From assembly GCA_028826165.1 (NCBI GenBank), contig JAPDFW010000100.1, positions 62,001 to 126,000 of the forward strand: DNA of 64,000 nt, given 5' to 3'. The notes beneath the pieces are model-generated. The model had not been told where the DNA came from, made no database searches, and saw only the letters and a program-made list of their open reading frames with translations. A program made the translations under genes and the position numbers. Positions 37,780-50,691 of this stretch are shown piece by piece. This DNA is from Anaeramoeba ignava. Taxonomy: Eukaryota; Metamonada; Anaeramoebidae. How positions within the stretch are numbered: the first letter of the stretch is position 1; each line of letters starts with the position of its first letter.

Positions 37780-40700
37780 ATGAATTTTTCAACAGAAGAT
37801 GAAATAGAAAATAATTTTGAAAATGGAAAAGAATTAAATTCTAATGAAGAAAAAGAGCATTTGTTATTTAATCAAAAATCTTTTTCACAAAAATTTTCAA
37901 AAATTAAAATTTATGCTTTAATTCTTGGTCAAATTCTTTCTATTAGCCAAACTGCAACTGGAATTTTTAATCAATTTTTAGATACAAAATTTAATATTGT
38001 TCTTCCTATTATTGAAAATTTGTTTAATTATTTATTACTTGGTTTGATTTATTCTATTCCTGTATTTATTTTGGAAATTAGAAAACCAACAAATTTAAAG
38101 AAAAGAATTTGGATTTATTTTATTGCTGGAATAGTTGATAGTTCTGCAAATTTTTTTGGTTTGAAATTTTGAATAAATTTAATAATAAATTTAATAATAA
38201 ATTTAATAATAATTTTAATAATAATTTTAATAATAATTTTAATAATAAATTTTAATAATAATTTTAATAATAATTTTAATAATAATTTTAATAATAATTT
38301 TAATAATAAATTTAATAATAAATTTAATAATAATTTTAATAATAATTTTAATAATAATTTTAATAATAATTTTAATAATAATTTTAATAATAAATTTAAT
38401 AATAATTTTAATAATAAATTTAATAATAATAATTTTAATAATAAATTTTAATAATAATTTTAATAATAATTTTAATAATAAATATAATAATAATTTTAAT
38501 AATAATTTTAATAATTTTAATAAATAATTTTAATAATAATTTTAATAATAATTTTAATAATAATTTTAATAATAAATTTAATAATAATTTTAATAATAAA
38601 TTTAATAATAATTTTAATAATAAATTTAATAATAATTTTAATAATAATTTTAATAATAATTTTAATAATAAATTTAATAATAAATTTAATAATAAATTTA
38701 ATAATAATTTTAATAATAAATTTAATAATAATTTTAATAATAATTTTAATAATAATTTTAATAATAAATTTAATAATAATAATTTTAATAATAATTTTAA
38801 TAATAATTTTAATAATAAATTTAATAATAAATTTAATAATAAATTTAATAATAAATTTTAATAATAATTTTAATAATAAATTTAATAATAAATTTAATAA
38901 TAATTTTAATAATAAATTTAATAATAATTTTAATAATAAATTTAATAATAAATATAATAATAATTTTAATAATAATTTTTAATAATAAATATAATAATAA
39001 TTTTAATAATAATTTTAATAATAAATTTAATAATAAATTTAATAATAAATTTAATAATAAATTTAATAATAAATTTAATAATAAATTTAATAATAAATTT
39101 AATAATAAATTTAATAATAAATTTAATAATAAATTTTAATAATAATTTTAATAATAATTTTAATAATAATTTTAATAATAAATTTAATAATAATTTTAAT
39201 AATAATTTTAATAATAAATTTAATAATAAATTTAATAATTTAATAATTTTAATAATAAATTTAATAATAAATTTTAATAATAATTATAATAATAATTTTA
39301 ATAATAATTTTAATAATAAATTTAATAATAAATTTAATAATAATTTTAATAATAAATTTAATAATAATTTTAATAATAAATTTAATAATAATTTTAATAA
39401 TAATTTTAATAATAATTTTTAATAATAAATTTTAATAATAATTTTTAATAATAAATTTTAATAAATTTTTTGTGAAATTTAATTTGAATATATAATAAAT
39501 TTAATAATAAGAATAATAATAAATTTATAGTAAAGTTTAATAATAAATTTAATAATAATTTAATAATATTTTTAAAAATATCATTAATAATTTTTAATTA
39601 ATAATAAATTTAATAATAAATTTAATAATAAATTTAATAATAATTTTAATAATTTTAATAATAATTAATAATAAATTTAATTTTAATTAAATTTAATAAT
39701 CATTCTTAAGAATTTTAAAAATTAATTTTTAATAATAATTTTTTATTTTCTTAATTTTAATAATAATTTTAATAAATAATTAATTCTGTAAAGCTGTGAA
39801 AACATTTGAATATATTACAATATCAAGAACAACAATTTATAGTAGTTTCAACATACCTTGCATCATGATAATCTCAAGAATATTTTTAAAATATCATTAC
39901 TTTATTAATCAAATATTAGGAGCATTTATGTGTTTTTCAGGTTTAATTATATTAGGAATTTTGGATTCTTACCATCATTCTTCAGAAGAAAAAAATCCAA
40001 TTATTGGAACAATTTATTGTCTTATTTCTGCTTTTCTTTATGCAATTTCAAATGTTTTACAAGAATATATTGTAAAAAAACATGGATCATTAGAATTTCT
40101 TGGAATGATAGGAATTTCAGGTTCAATATTTTGTTCAATTCTTTTGTAAGTTTTAAATTGATATAAAATTGATATAAAATTGATTTAAAATTGATATAAA
40201 ATTGATATAAAATTGATATAAAATTGATATAAAATTGATTTAAAATTGATTTAAAATTGATTTAAAATTAATTTAAAATTAATTTAAAATTAATTTAAAA
40301 TTGATATAAAATTGATTTAAAATTGATTTAAATTTTTATTTTAAAATTGATATAAAATTGATTAAATTTTTGTTCCACTTTTTTAAATTGATTTAAAATT
40401 TTAATTTAAAATTGATTTGAATTTGATTTAAAATTGATTTAAAATTAATATAAAATTGATTTAAAATTAATATAAAATTGATTTAAAATTGATTTAAAAT
40501 TGATTTAAAATTGATATAAAATTGATTTAAAATTGATATAAAATTGATATAAAATTGATATAAAATTGATATAAAATTGATATAAAATTGATATAAAATT
40601 GATTTAAAATTGATTTAAAATTGATATAAAATTGATATAAAATTGATATAAAATTGATTTAAAATTGTTTTAAATTGATTTAAAATTGATATAAAATTGA

Positions 40701-41197
40701 TATAAAATTGATATAAAATTGATATAAAATTTTAATTTAAATTTGTTTTAAATTTGATATAAAATTGATTTAAAATTGATTTAAAATTGATTTTAAATTG
40801 ATTTAATTTTTGTTCCACTTTTTTTAATTTTGATTAAATTTTTGTTCCACTTTTTTAAATTGATTTAAAATTTTAATTTGATAGATTCTCTTTTAGCTTA
40901 AATGAAGTTCACCAATTTCAAAATAATTATAAATTTATTCTTGGAATTTTTGGATTTTCTCTTTGTATGTTTATTCTTTATTCTCTTGTTCCTGTTATGT
41001 TGAAAATAAGTAATGCAACTTTATTTGGACTTTCTTTATCAACTTCAAATTTTTATTCTTTATTTGCAGAACTTTTCCTTTTCCAAAATTCACTTCCTAA
41101 ATTATATTTTGTTGTTTTTGTTATTGTTGTATTAGGAATAATAATTTTTACAATTCCAAAACAATTTTATAAAAGAATTTTATGTAAAAAAAATTAA
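37780..41197 (+). CDS. SLC35F1/F2-like transporter (DMT superfamily)
   Basis: Exons 37780-38158, 39794-40145 and 40885-41197 join in phases 1 and 2, 347 aa. The protein has about ten hydrophobic helices after a cytoplasmic acidic N-terminus. Family signatures include LILGQILSISQTATG, YAISNVLQEYIVKK with EFLGMIGISG, and GFSLCMFILYSLVPVM, all close to the SLC35F1/F2 (DUF914) family. Members are membrane transporters of poorly defined substrate. Intron 1 (1.6 kb) is an AATAATTTT/AATAATAAATTT satellite. Intron 2 is an AAAATTGATAT satellite. The ATG choice is supported by the hydrophilic N-terminus and the T-rich upstream block. Confidence 0.88.
38159..39793 (+). repeat. SLC35F-like intron 1 satellite
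   Basis: About 1.6 kb of 9-bp TTTAATAAT units and their 12-bp variants, confined to the intron. Confidence 0.9.
40146..40884 (+). repeat. SLC35F-like intron 2 satellite
   Basis: AAAATTGATAT/AAAATTGATTT units of 11 bp. Two nearly identical TTTTTGTTCCACTTTTTT words sit inside, near 40370 and 40810. Confidence 0.85.
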
Positions 41198-41508
41198 TAA
41201 AAAAAAATTAATTAAAAAAGAAGAAAAATTTTTTTTTAATTTTGTTTTTTTCTCCTTTTTTAATTAAAAAAAAAATTTTTTTTTTAATTTAATTTTTTTT
41301 TATTTTTTTAATTTACACTAAATTTAAAGTAAGCATTACGCATTTATACAATAATATTGGTCATCGACTAATCATCTTTCCTCAAACTTGTTTTACAAAA
41401 AAAATTTCAATTTAAATTTTTTAAATTTAAATTTAATTTAAAAAAAGATAATTTCGTTTTTGTTCTTTTTTTTTTTTTCTTTTTTTTTTCTTACTTTTTC
41501 TTTAAAAA
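41198..41508. other. upstream region of the bZIP gene
   Basis: Contains a patch of normal complexity at about 41315-41400 (including GCATTACGCA and GGTCATCGACTAATC) within T-rich DNA. It does not fold as a tRNA by eye. It could be a 5' UTR or factor-binding site. Confidence 0.4.
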
Positions 41509-42225
41509 ATGTCTAATCCAAAACATTCACCACAAATTGAACAAGATGATTTTCGAAGTATTTTACCTGATCCTTTTGGATTTCATGAAAATACTCAAAA
41601 CGAAAATGAAAATGAAAATGAAAATGAAAATGAAAATGAAAATGAAAATGAAAATGAAAACGATAATGAAAATGAAAATGAAAACGAAAACGAAAACGAA
41701 AATCAAAATCAAAATCAAAATCAAAATCAAAAACAAAGTGATGGAGAAAATGAAGATAATGAAGATCTTGAAGAACGAGAAGGAGAAGATGATGAAGATG
41801 AAGATGATGAAAATAATGTTGATAAAAAATCTAATCAAAAATCTAATGAAGATGAAATGGAAGATCAAGATAATGAAAAGAAATCCAATAAAAAGCAAAA
41901 AATTCAAACAAAAAAACACAAGAAAAGAAAAGATTCACCTTCCAAAAATATGACCCAACAAGAAAAACAACAACACAGAAAAGAAATTAATCGAAAAGCT
42001 GCTCAAAATTTCAGAAAACGCCAAAGAGAAAGAATAATTGAATTGGAAAAAATTGTTGATAAACTCCAACTAGAAAATATCACTTTGAAAACAACTAATG
42101 AAACTCTTGAAGCTGAAAAAGGTGTTCTTGCAAATCAAGTTCAATTTTATCAAAGTTTTTTAACAAGAATAATTGGTTCTAATTCTGAAAAAGAAACAGA
42201 ATTTCACGATCATAAATTACTTTAA
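41509..42225 (+). CDS. bZIP transcription factor
   Basis: Intronless, 238 aa, with an ATG just after a T-rich leader. Residues 25-75 are (EN)n then (NQ)n, followed by acidic and lysine-rich stretches. The basic region at about 160-175 reads NRKAAQNFRKRQRERI. It has Asn and Arg at the invariant DNA-contact spacing and a Phe two residues before the usual position of the Cys/Ser-Arg pair, as in fungal Pap1/Yap1-type factors. A leucine-zipper coiled coil follows (IIELEKIVDKLQLENITLK...). It is predicted to bind DNA as a dimer in the nucleus. Target genes are unknown. Confidence 0.85.
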   Translation: MSNPKHSPQIEQDDFRSILPDPFGFHENTQNENENENENENENENENENENDNENENENENENENQNQNQNQNQKQSDGENEDNEDLEEREGEDDEDEDDENNVDKKSNQKSNEDEMEDQDNEKKSNKKQKIQTKKHKKRKDSPSKNMTQQEKQQHRKEINRKAAQNFRKRQRERIIELEKIVDKLQLENITLKTTNETLEAEKGVLANQVQFYQSFLTRIIGSNSEKETEFHDHKLL

Positions 42226-42374
42226 TTTACTTTAATTAATTAATTAATTAATTTTTTTGAAATTTGGTTTTTTTACTTTCTCTTTTATTTTCTTTTGTTG
42301 TTTTTCTTTTTTTTTTGAGAACAAAAGAAGCAAAAGAAAAAAATTCCTAAATTGTTTTGTTTTGTTTTTTCTTT

Positions 42375-44604
42375 TTAAAAATCTCCAATTTCATTTTCTA
42401 TTTGATCTCCATCATTCATTAAACTTTCTTTCATTGCAAAATTCTCATCTTGATCACCAACTAAATCATTATCATTATCATTATCAAAACCATTATCATT
42501 ATCATTATCAAAATCATTATCATCATCATTCATCATTTCATCTTGATCTCCATTTTGTTCCAATCCCATTTCATCATCAATAGTAGCATCTTGATATTGT
42601 TGATATTCATTGACAAGATCTGTCATGTTATTTTCTGCTTCATTAAATTCCATTTCATCCATTCCTTCTCCCAAATACCAATGCAAAAAAGCTTTTCTTT
42701 TAAACATAACTTTGAATTGGTCTCCAAATCTTTTGAATAATTCTTGAATGGAAGTTGAATTTCCAAGGAAAGTTGCACTTAATCTGTGTCCTTTTGGAGG
42801 AATATCACAAACTGTGCTTTTTATGTTATTTGGGATCCATTCAACAAAATAACTTGAGTTTTTATTGAGAACATTCATCAAGTTATCTTCCACTTCTTTT
42901 GTGCTCATTTTCCCTCTAAACATTACTGAAGCTGTTAGGTATTTTCCATGTCTTGGATCAGTTGCAGCCATCATATTTTTTGGATCAAACATTTGCTGAG
43001 TTAATTCAGGAATAGTTAAAGATTTGTAACCGATTGAAGTTCTACTAGAAAGAGGAGCGAATCCAATTAAGAAGAAATGAAGTCTTGGGAAAGGAACAAG
43101 ATTGACAGCCAATTTTCTCAGATCTGAATTTAATTGACCTATTTTTTTGAAAAATTAATTTAAAAATTCCAAAAAAATTCCAAAAAAATTCCAAAAAAAT
43201 TCTTTACCTGGAAATCTTAAACAAGATGTAATTCCACTCATTACTGATGATACTAAATGATTTAAATCTCCATATGATGGACTTGATAACTTCAATGTTT
43301 TTGTGCAAATATCATAAAGAGCTTCATTATCAATACACATTACAGAATCAGCATTTTCAACAAGTTGATGAACAGATAAAGTTGCGTTATAAGGTTCAAC
43401 AACAGTATCAGAAACTTTAGGAGAAGGAACAACTGAAAAAGTAGCAATCATTCTATCAGGATATTCTTCTTTAATTTTTGATAACAACAAAGTACCAAAT
43501 CCTGAACCAGTTCCTCCTCCAAGAGAATGAGCAATTTGAAATCCTTGTAAACAATCACATGATTCTGATTCCTTTCTAACTGCATCAAGAACATTATCAA
43601 TTAATTCAGCTCCTTCTGTGTAATGTCCTTTTGCCCAATTATTTCCAGCTCCTGATCTTCCAAAAACAAAGTTATCAGGTCTAAATAATTGACCATAAGG
43701 TCCAGCACGAACAGCATCCATTGTTCCAGGTTCAAGATCAATAAGAATAGCTCTTGGAACATATTTTCCTAAAGAATACAAAGCAAATCAAATCAAATCA
43801 AATCAAACCAAAATAAATAATCCAAAATAAATAATTAATCAAAAATAATTTAATTCCAAAATAAATAATTTAATTCCAAAATAAATATTTTAATTTCAAA
43901 ATAAATATTTTAATTTCAAAATAAATAATTTAATTTCAAAATAAATATTTAATTTCAAAATAAATATTTAAATTCAAAATAAATATTTTAATTCCAAAAT
44001 AAATATTTTAATTTCAAAATAATTCAAATAAATATTTTAATTTCAAAATAAATATTTTAATTTCAAAATAAATATTTTAATTTCAAAATAAATATTTTAA
44101 TTTCCAAAATAAATAATTTAATTTCAAAATAAATAATTTAATTTCAAAATAAATAATTTAATTTCAAAATAAATAATTTAATTTTCAAAATAAATAATTT
44201 AATTCCAAAATAAATATTTTAATTTCCAAAATAAATATTTTAATTCCAAAATAAATAATTCCAAAATAATTAATCAAAAATAATTTAATTCCAAAATAAA
44301 TATTTTAATTTCCAAAATAAATATTTTAATTTCAAAATAAATATTTTAATTTCAAAATAAATATTTTAATTTTCAAAATAAAAAATTCAAAATAAATATT
44401 TTAATTCTTAATTTGTTTTTTAGTTTTTTTTTTACCTCCAATTGCTTCATTATAATATACATTAATTCTATCTAATTGTAACTGATTATCTCCATTATAA
44501 ACTCCTGTTGGATCAATTCCATGTTCATCTGAAATTACTTCCCAAAATTTTGCTCCTATTTGATTTCCACATTGTCCTACTTGTAAATGAACTATTTCTC
44601 TCAT
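42375..44604 (-). CDS. TUBB: beta-tubulin with extended acidic tail
   Basis: Exons 44604-44436, 43768-43208 and 43138-42375 all join in phase 1, 497 aa. MREIVHLQ opens the protein. The nucleotide-binding GGGTGSG loop is at residues 140-146, as in canonical beta-tubulin, and the body up to YQQYQDATI (about residue 430) is collinear with the family. The tail then runs for about 67 residues instead of about 17. It is rich in DND/NDND and contains few glutamates in runs. Beta-tubulin polymerises with alpha-tubulin into microtubules; the tail is the surface read by motors and modifying enzymes. The short 3' intron is AAAAATTCC-rich, and intron 1 is a satellite. Confidence 0.95.
43769..44435 (-). 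repeat. beta-tubulin intron 1 satellite
   Basis: Repeat of AAATAAATATTTTAATTTC and AAATAAATAATTTAATTTC, about 19 bp, filling a 667-bp intron. Confidence 0.85.
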
Positions 44605-44985
44605 TATTTTTATTTAAATTTATTTATAAAAATTTCCAAATGAATTAAATTCAAATGAAAAAAAAAAGATTGAAAATGATCTTTTTGTTTTTTATTTTGA
44701 TCTTTTTCTTAAATACTTCGATCAAAAAAAAAAAATAAAAATTAATTTATAAAAACAAATTTGACATTAACAGTTTTTTTAACAAAATTTAAATTGAAAA
44801 AATTAAAGATTAAAAAAATTCCCAAAAACAAGAAAAATTAATTATTCTTCTTCTTCTTTTTTTTTCTCCTTTTGTTTTTTTTATTTTTGGAAAACAGTAA
44901 GAAAACAAAACGAAAAAATTTTTTTTTTCTTTCATCTAAAATCATTTTTTTCTTTTTCTTTTTTTGAAAAAATTATTTTTTTTAA
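44605..44985. promoter_or_regulatory. divergent intergenic region, beta-tubulin/MFS
   Basis: 381 bp between the two start codons. It has T-rich words with CAT on each sense strand (near 44640-44700 minus, 44930-44955 plus). No gene seen. Confidence 0.45.
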
Positions 44986-47140
44986 ATGCAATATATTAGA
45001 CTTCTTAAAAAAAATAAACCTTATTTCTGGCTTTGGCTTGCTTTTGTAATTTCTTTATTTGGAGATTGGTTTACAAATATTGCAGCTATTGTTATTGGAA
45101 CTAAAATAAAAAATTCACAATTAGTTGTTAGTATACTTTTTATTTTAGAAATTGCACCATCTTTTTTATTAATTCCAATAACTGGACCTGTAAATAATTT
45201 ATTCAATTCAATTCAATTCAATTCAATTCAATTCAATTCTAAATTTTTTAAATGATAAAAAATAAAAAAGGTTATTGATTATTTTAATAGGAATAATGTT
45301 ATGATTTTTTGTGATTTCTTTAGAGCTGGTTTTGTTTTATTTTATATTCTTGCAGATAAAATTGGAAGTTTAGGATTTTTATTTTTTGTAGTTGCTGTTC
45401 AATTTTCAGCTTCTGCATTTTTTTTACCTGCAAGGATTGCAGTTATTTGTGATGTTGTTACAAAAGAAGAAGCAGTTCTTGCAGATAGTACTTGATTTTA
45501 AATTTAAAAATTTAAAAATTTAAAAATTCAATAAATTATATTTAAAAAAAAAATAGTACTAGATTCTTTAACATATTCATCTGTTTATTTTATTGGTGCT
45601 GCTCTAGGAGGAATAAGTGTAGAAGAAGGTGGAATTATTATTTCTTTTATAATTGATTCAATTACTTTTATTTTATCTGCAATTTCCATCTTTGTTAGTT
45701 TACATCATTTAAAAAAGATTGGAAAATTTCATTATAATAAAGTTAATGAAGATGAAGATGAAGATGAAGATGAAGATGATATTGTATCAAAAAAAATTTC
45801 AGATAATAAAAATATTGAAAAGGATTCTGAAATGAATTCAAAAGATGATGAAAATGAAATTGAATTGGAAAGTCAAAATGAATTTGAAAATGAAAATGAA
45901 TTAGAGAATGAAAATCAAAATGAACTGGAGAATGAAAATGAAAATGAAAATGAAAATGAAAATGAAAATCAAAATCAAAATCAAAATCAAAATCAAAATC
46001 AAAATCAAAATCAAAATCAAAATCAAAATCAAAATCAAAATCTAAATCAAAATCAAAATGAAAGTGAAAATGAATTTGAAATTGAAAATCAGAATGAAAA
46101 TGAATTAGAGAATGAAAATCAAAATCAAAATCAAAATCAAAATCAAAATCAAAAAAATCAAAATCAAAATCAAAATCAAAATCAAAATCAAAATCAAAAT
46201 CAAAATCAAAATCAAAATCAAAATCAAAATCAAAATGAAAATCAAAATCAAAATCAAAATCAAAATCAAAATGAAAATGAAAATGAAAGTGAAAATGAAT
46301 TTGAAATTGAGAAAGAAACTGAACTAAAATATCCTTTCCAAAATTCAATTAATGAAAAATTAATTCAAGATCCAAAAAAAAAGAAAAAGAAAAAGAAAAA
46401 GAAAAAGGAAAAAGTGAACTTTAGTGATGCTATCAGATATCTTCGTAATCATAAATCCTATATTTTTATGATTACATTAAAATTAGAACAAGGAGTTATT
46501 TGGAGTTCAATTTTTGTAATGGCTTTATTAATTTTAAAAACAAAATTTCCATTAGAAAAAAATGGAGCAATTATTATTGGAATTTATTATGCAACAGATG
46601 CACTTGGAGTTATTTTTCCTCCTTGTAATTTTGAAATTTGAAATAAGAAATATTTATTTACAAAAAAAAGAAAAAATTAATTTAAAAATATAAAATTTTT
46701 TTTGTTCAGTAATTGCTAAAAAATTTACAGGGAAAGGGTCACAAAAAAGTTGTTGGATTACTTTATTTGTTGCACTTTGTTTTCTCTTTTTGGGATCTAT
46801 TATTGTTTTTATTGCAAATATTTATACTTCTTTACCAACTTTTTTGATTTCTACTTTTTTTATTGCAACTGGAGCTGGAATAACATGGGTTTATTCAAAT
46901 TTATTAATTCAGTTAAATTTCCCAGAAAAAATGGTTGGAAGAATGGTTGGAATTGATATTGGATTATGTAGTTTTGCTGAAGCTATTGGTTATTTACTTG
47001 CTGGTCTTTTGGTTGATACAGCGAAATTTGGATATTCAGAAACATTTCTCATTATTATAATTTTTTCTTTTGTTATGATTATATATCGATTGATTCATTT
47101 AATTTGGTTTTTAGTGAAATCTAAGAAACAAATTAAATAG
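44986..47140 (+). CDS. MFS exporter with long NQ/EN cytoplasmic loop
   Basis: Exons 44986-45189, 45271-45487, 45557-46624 and 46710-47140, phases 0, 1 and 1, 639 aa. KPYFWLWLAFVISLFGDWFTNIAAI is the first helix pattern of MFS_3/EntS-type exporters. GPVIDYFNRNNVMIFCDFFRAG is the A-motif loop between helices 2 and 3. Six helices precede a central loop of roughly 200 residues made of (DE)n, (EN)n, (NQ)n and a polylysine stretch. Then come six more helices in two exons, including GAGITWVYSN and GYLLAGLLVD. A proton-coupled efflux role is typical; the substrate is unknown. All introns are short AT DNA. Confidence 0.85.
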
Positions 47141-47647
47141 AAAAATGAATTTTAAATAAATATTAAATTTTAAATTAAATTGAATTTTTTGAATTGAATT
47201 AAATATTAAATTGAATTAAAATTGAATTAAATTTAAATATTAAATGAATTGAATTAAATATTGAATTAAATATTGAATTGAATTGAATTGAATATTGAAT
47301 TAAATATTAAATTGAATTAAATATTGAATTAAATATTAAATATTATTAAAATTGAATTGAATAAAATTGAATTGAATTGGATTGAATTGAATTAAAATTA
47401 AATATTGAATTGAATTAAATTGAATTAAATTAAAATTGAAATATTGAATTGAATTGAATTGAATTGAATTGATTGAATTAAATATTGAATTAAATATTGA
47501 ATTAAATATTGAATATTGAATTAAATTAAATTGAATTAAATTAAATATTGAATTGAATTGAATTGAATTAAATATTGAATTAAATATTAAATATTGAATT
47601 AAATTGATTTGAATTGAATTGAATTGAATTAAATATTAAATAAAATT
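47141..47647. repeat. intergenic satellite, ATTGAATTAAAT family
   Basis: Tandem ATTGAATTAAAT, ATTGAATTGAATT and AAATATTG words between the MFS and AP-1 genes. Confidence 0.8.
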
Positions 47648-47707
47648 TTTTTTCATTTTTTTTTTCATTTTCATTTTTTTCTTTCTATTTTTTTTTTCAA
47701 AAAAAAA
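47648..47707 (+). promoter_or_regulatory. T-tract/CAT block upstream of AP-1 gamma
   Basis: Three TTTTTCATTTT words within 60 bp of the start codon. Confidence 0.45.
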
Positions 47708-50691
47708 ATGAGTCTTTCTTTAAGAGATTTAATTCGTTCAGTTAGAAACGCAAAAACAATTTCTCAAGCAAGAGAAACAATATCTAATGAAAGTGCTAAA
47801 ATAAGAACATCATTTAGAAGTGAAGATGCAAAATCTCGACCAAAAAATGTTATGAAAGCACTTTTTATTTATTTATCAGGATTTAATGCAAATTATGCAC
47901 AATTAGAATGTCTCAAACTAATAGCGATGCCATCATTTATCTGCAAGAAAGTGGGGTATTTAGGCTTGTCTATTCTTTTGGATGAAACTGAAGATTTTCT
48001 AGTTATGGCAACTAATAATATTAGAAATGATCTCATCTCAGAAAGCAAATACACTATTGGTCTTGCTTTAACTGCCCTTGGAAACCTTGGTTCAGAAGAT
48101 ATGGCACGTGATCTTGCGCCTGAAGTGGAGAATGCAATGCAGCATAAAGATGCTTTTGTTAAGAAAAAAGCTGTTTTATGTGCTTTTAGAATAATTAAAA
48201 AAGTTCCTGAAACTATTGATAGATTTGTTGGAAGAATTAGGTTGCTTTTGAGTGATAAAAATCATTCCGTTGTGATGTGTACATTACAATTAGTTGAATT
48301 AATGGTTGAAAAAGATCAAGAAATTCGAAAAAAATTTGAGAAAGTAAAAAATTTTCAAATAAAATAAATTTAAATTAAAATAAATTTAAATTAAAATAAA
48401 TTTAAATTAAAATAAATTTAAATTAAAATAAATTTAAATTAAAATAAATTTAAATTAAAAAAATTTTAAATTAAAATAAATTTAAATTAAAATAAATTTA
48501 AATTAAAATAAATTTAATAGTTTACAGTAGGTCTTTGTAGAATGCTTAAATCTTTATTAGAAGTCCCTTATTCACCTGAATATGATGTTTCTGGAATAAC
48601 AGATCCATTTTTACAAGTTCATATTATTAAAACATTAGGTTTATTAGGAGAATTTTCACAAGATTCAAGTGAAATCTCAAGTGATTTATTAGGAAAAGTA
48701 TTTTAAAAAAATTGAAAAAGATATTCATATTTATATTCATATTTATTTTTATATTCATTTTAAAAAGGTTATCAATGGAATTAAATCTAATAAAAATGTT
48801 GGAAATGCTGTTGTTTATGAAGCTGTTCTTTCTATTTTAAGAATGAAATCAGAAAATGCAATAAGAATGATTGCTATTAATTCATTAAGTAAATTTCTCA
48901 TGAGACAAACAAACAATTTAAGATATGTTGCATTAAACACATTGGCAAAGATTGTTAAAACAAACCCAAAAGCTGTTCAAAAACACAGAAAAATTATTGT
49001 TGAATGTTTGAGAGATTTCGATACTTCAATTAGAAAAAGAGCATTAGATTTAGTCTTTTTATTAATTAATGAAAAAAATGCAAAAAATTTAATCAAAGAA
49101 TTATTAACTTATTTATTTGAAACAACACATGAATTCAGAAGTGAAATTGCTTCCAAAATTTGTTTTGCTTTAGAAAGATTAGATCAAGACCAAAAATGGC
49201 AAATTGAAACTTTGATTGATGTTTTAACAGTTGTAAATATTCAAAAAAAAAATATTCAAAAAAAAATATTCAAAAAAAAAATATTCAAAAAAAAATATTC
49301 ATCGATAATAATAGGCAGGTCAATATGTTAGTGAAAATGAAACTTCAAAAACTATCAACTTAATTTCTAAATACTCAGAACTTCAAGGATACATTACACA
49401 TAATCTTTTTAATTTATTACTAAAAGATCGTGAACGCTCAGAAAAACTTATTCAAGTCGCAAGTTGGGCTATTGGAGAATACGGTGATCTTCTTCTTGAA
49501 AGAGTTGAAAGTTATGATTCAGTTTCTCCAATCCAAATTCTTGATTTATTGGAATATTTATTATCTAATACAAAAGATGAGTTGACAAGATTTTATATTC
49601 TTAATGCATTGATTAAATTGACAGTCAGATTTCAAACTCAACAAAAAGAAGTTATTGAAAGAGTAAAATCTTTGATCCAAAGATTTGAAACAAGTATTTC
49701 ACCAGAAATTCAACAACGTTCTTCAGAATTTTTAGGGTTGCTTGAAAAAGACGATATTCGATTTGAAATTTTGGATAAAATTCCTCCAATTATAATTCAA
49801 CAAGAACAAGAACAAGAATCAGAATCAGAAACAAAAGAAAAAGAAAAAGAAAAAGAAAAAGCACAAATAATTCCAATAGAAGATCCAAAAAAACAAATCT
49901 TAAATAGTAGCAATAATAATAACAATAATAATAATAATAACATTATTCAAAAAGATCAAGAAACAAAACCAATTCCAAAAGAAAAACCAAAAGATTCAGA
50001 TAATTTAATTACATTTATAACAACACCAACAATAAAAACTACAACCCAAAACACAAATCAACTCCAAAATACAATTTTGACAGGAAATAATATAAATCAA
50101 CCTAAAAATGATTTAGATTTATTAGACACAATTTTCAAAACAACTGTTGAACCGGATAAATCACAACCAAAAGGAATTGAAATGCTTAAAAAACAACTTT
50201 CAGAAGGAATTTTAGAACAAAATCAAAATCAAAATCAAAATCAAAATCAAAATCAAAATCAAAATCAAAATCAAAATCAAAGTCTAAATCAAAATCAAAA
50301 TCAAAATCAAAATCAAAATCAAAATCAAAAGAAAATACCAAGTATAATTGCATTCCAAAAAGATGGATTAACAATCAAACTTGATTTTAAAAAGGGAAAT
50401 GTAATCAATAATACAATTATAACTGCAGTTTTTTCAAATTCGAATCAGCAATCTTTAACAAATTTTAAATTTCAAGTTGCAGTTCCAAAATTTGCTCAAT
50501 TAAAACTTGGTCCTCCATCAGGAAATATAATTCCTCCAAATAATTCAGGAATTATGACCCAACCTTTAAGCGTTATAAATGGAATGTATGGAAAAAAAGC
50601 TTTAATTTTAAGAGTTAGAATTGAATATTTGATTAACAATACTCCTAAAGTAATTCAAACAGATTTTACAAATTTACCAAAAGAAGTTTAA
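47708..50691 (+). CDS. AP1G1: AP-1 complex subunit gamma
   Basis: Exons 47708-48343, 48521-48697, 48768-49232 and 49315-50691 all join in phase 0, 884 aa. The adaptin N-terminal solenoid shows LRDLIRSVRNAKT, QLECLKLIA, YLGLSILLDE and DLAPEVENAM, then NNLRYVALNTLAKIV and VASWAIGEYGDLL, close to gamma-adaptin. The hinge is low complexity (poly-N, (NQ)n) and includes DLDLLDTIF, a clathrin-box-like motif. The last 120 residues are a gamma-ear domain beginning IPSIIAFQKDGLTIKLDF. AP-1 sorts cargo at the trans-Golgi and endosomes with clathrin; Arf is its membrane recruiter. Confidence 0.95.

Noticed and set aside
38159-39793. Regularly spaced repeats that could suggest a CRISPR-like array
   Set aside because: There are no unique spacers; the tract is a simple 9-12 bp satellite inside a eukaryotic intron.
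41315-41400. Possible tRNA or other structured RNA
   Set aside because: No cloverleaf, no TTCRANNC-like B box and no CCA-type acceptor pairing found by eye.
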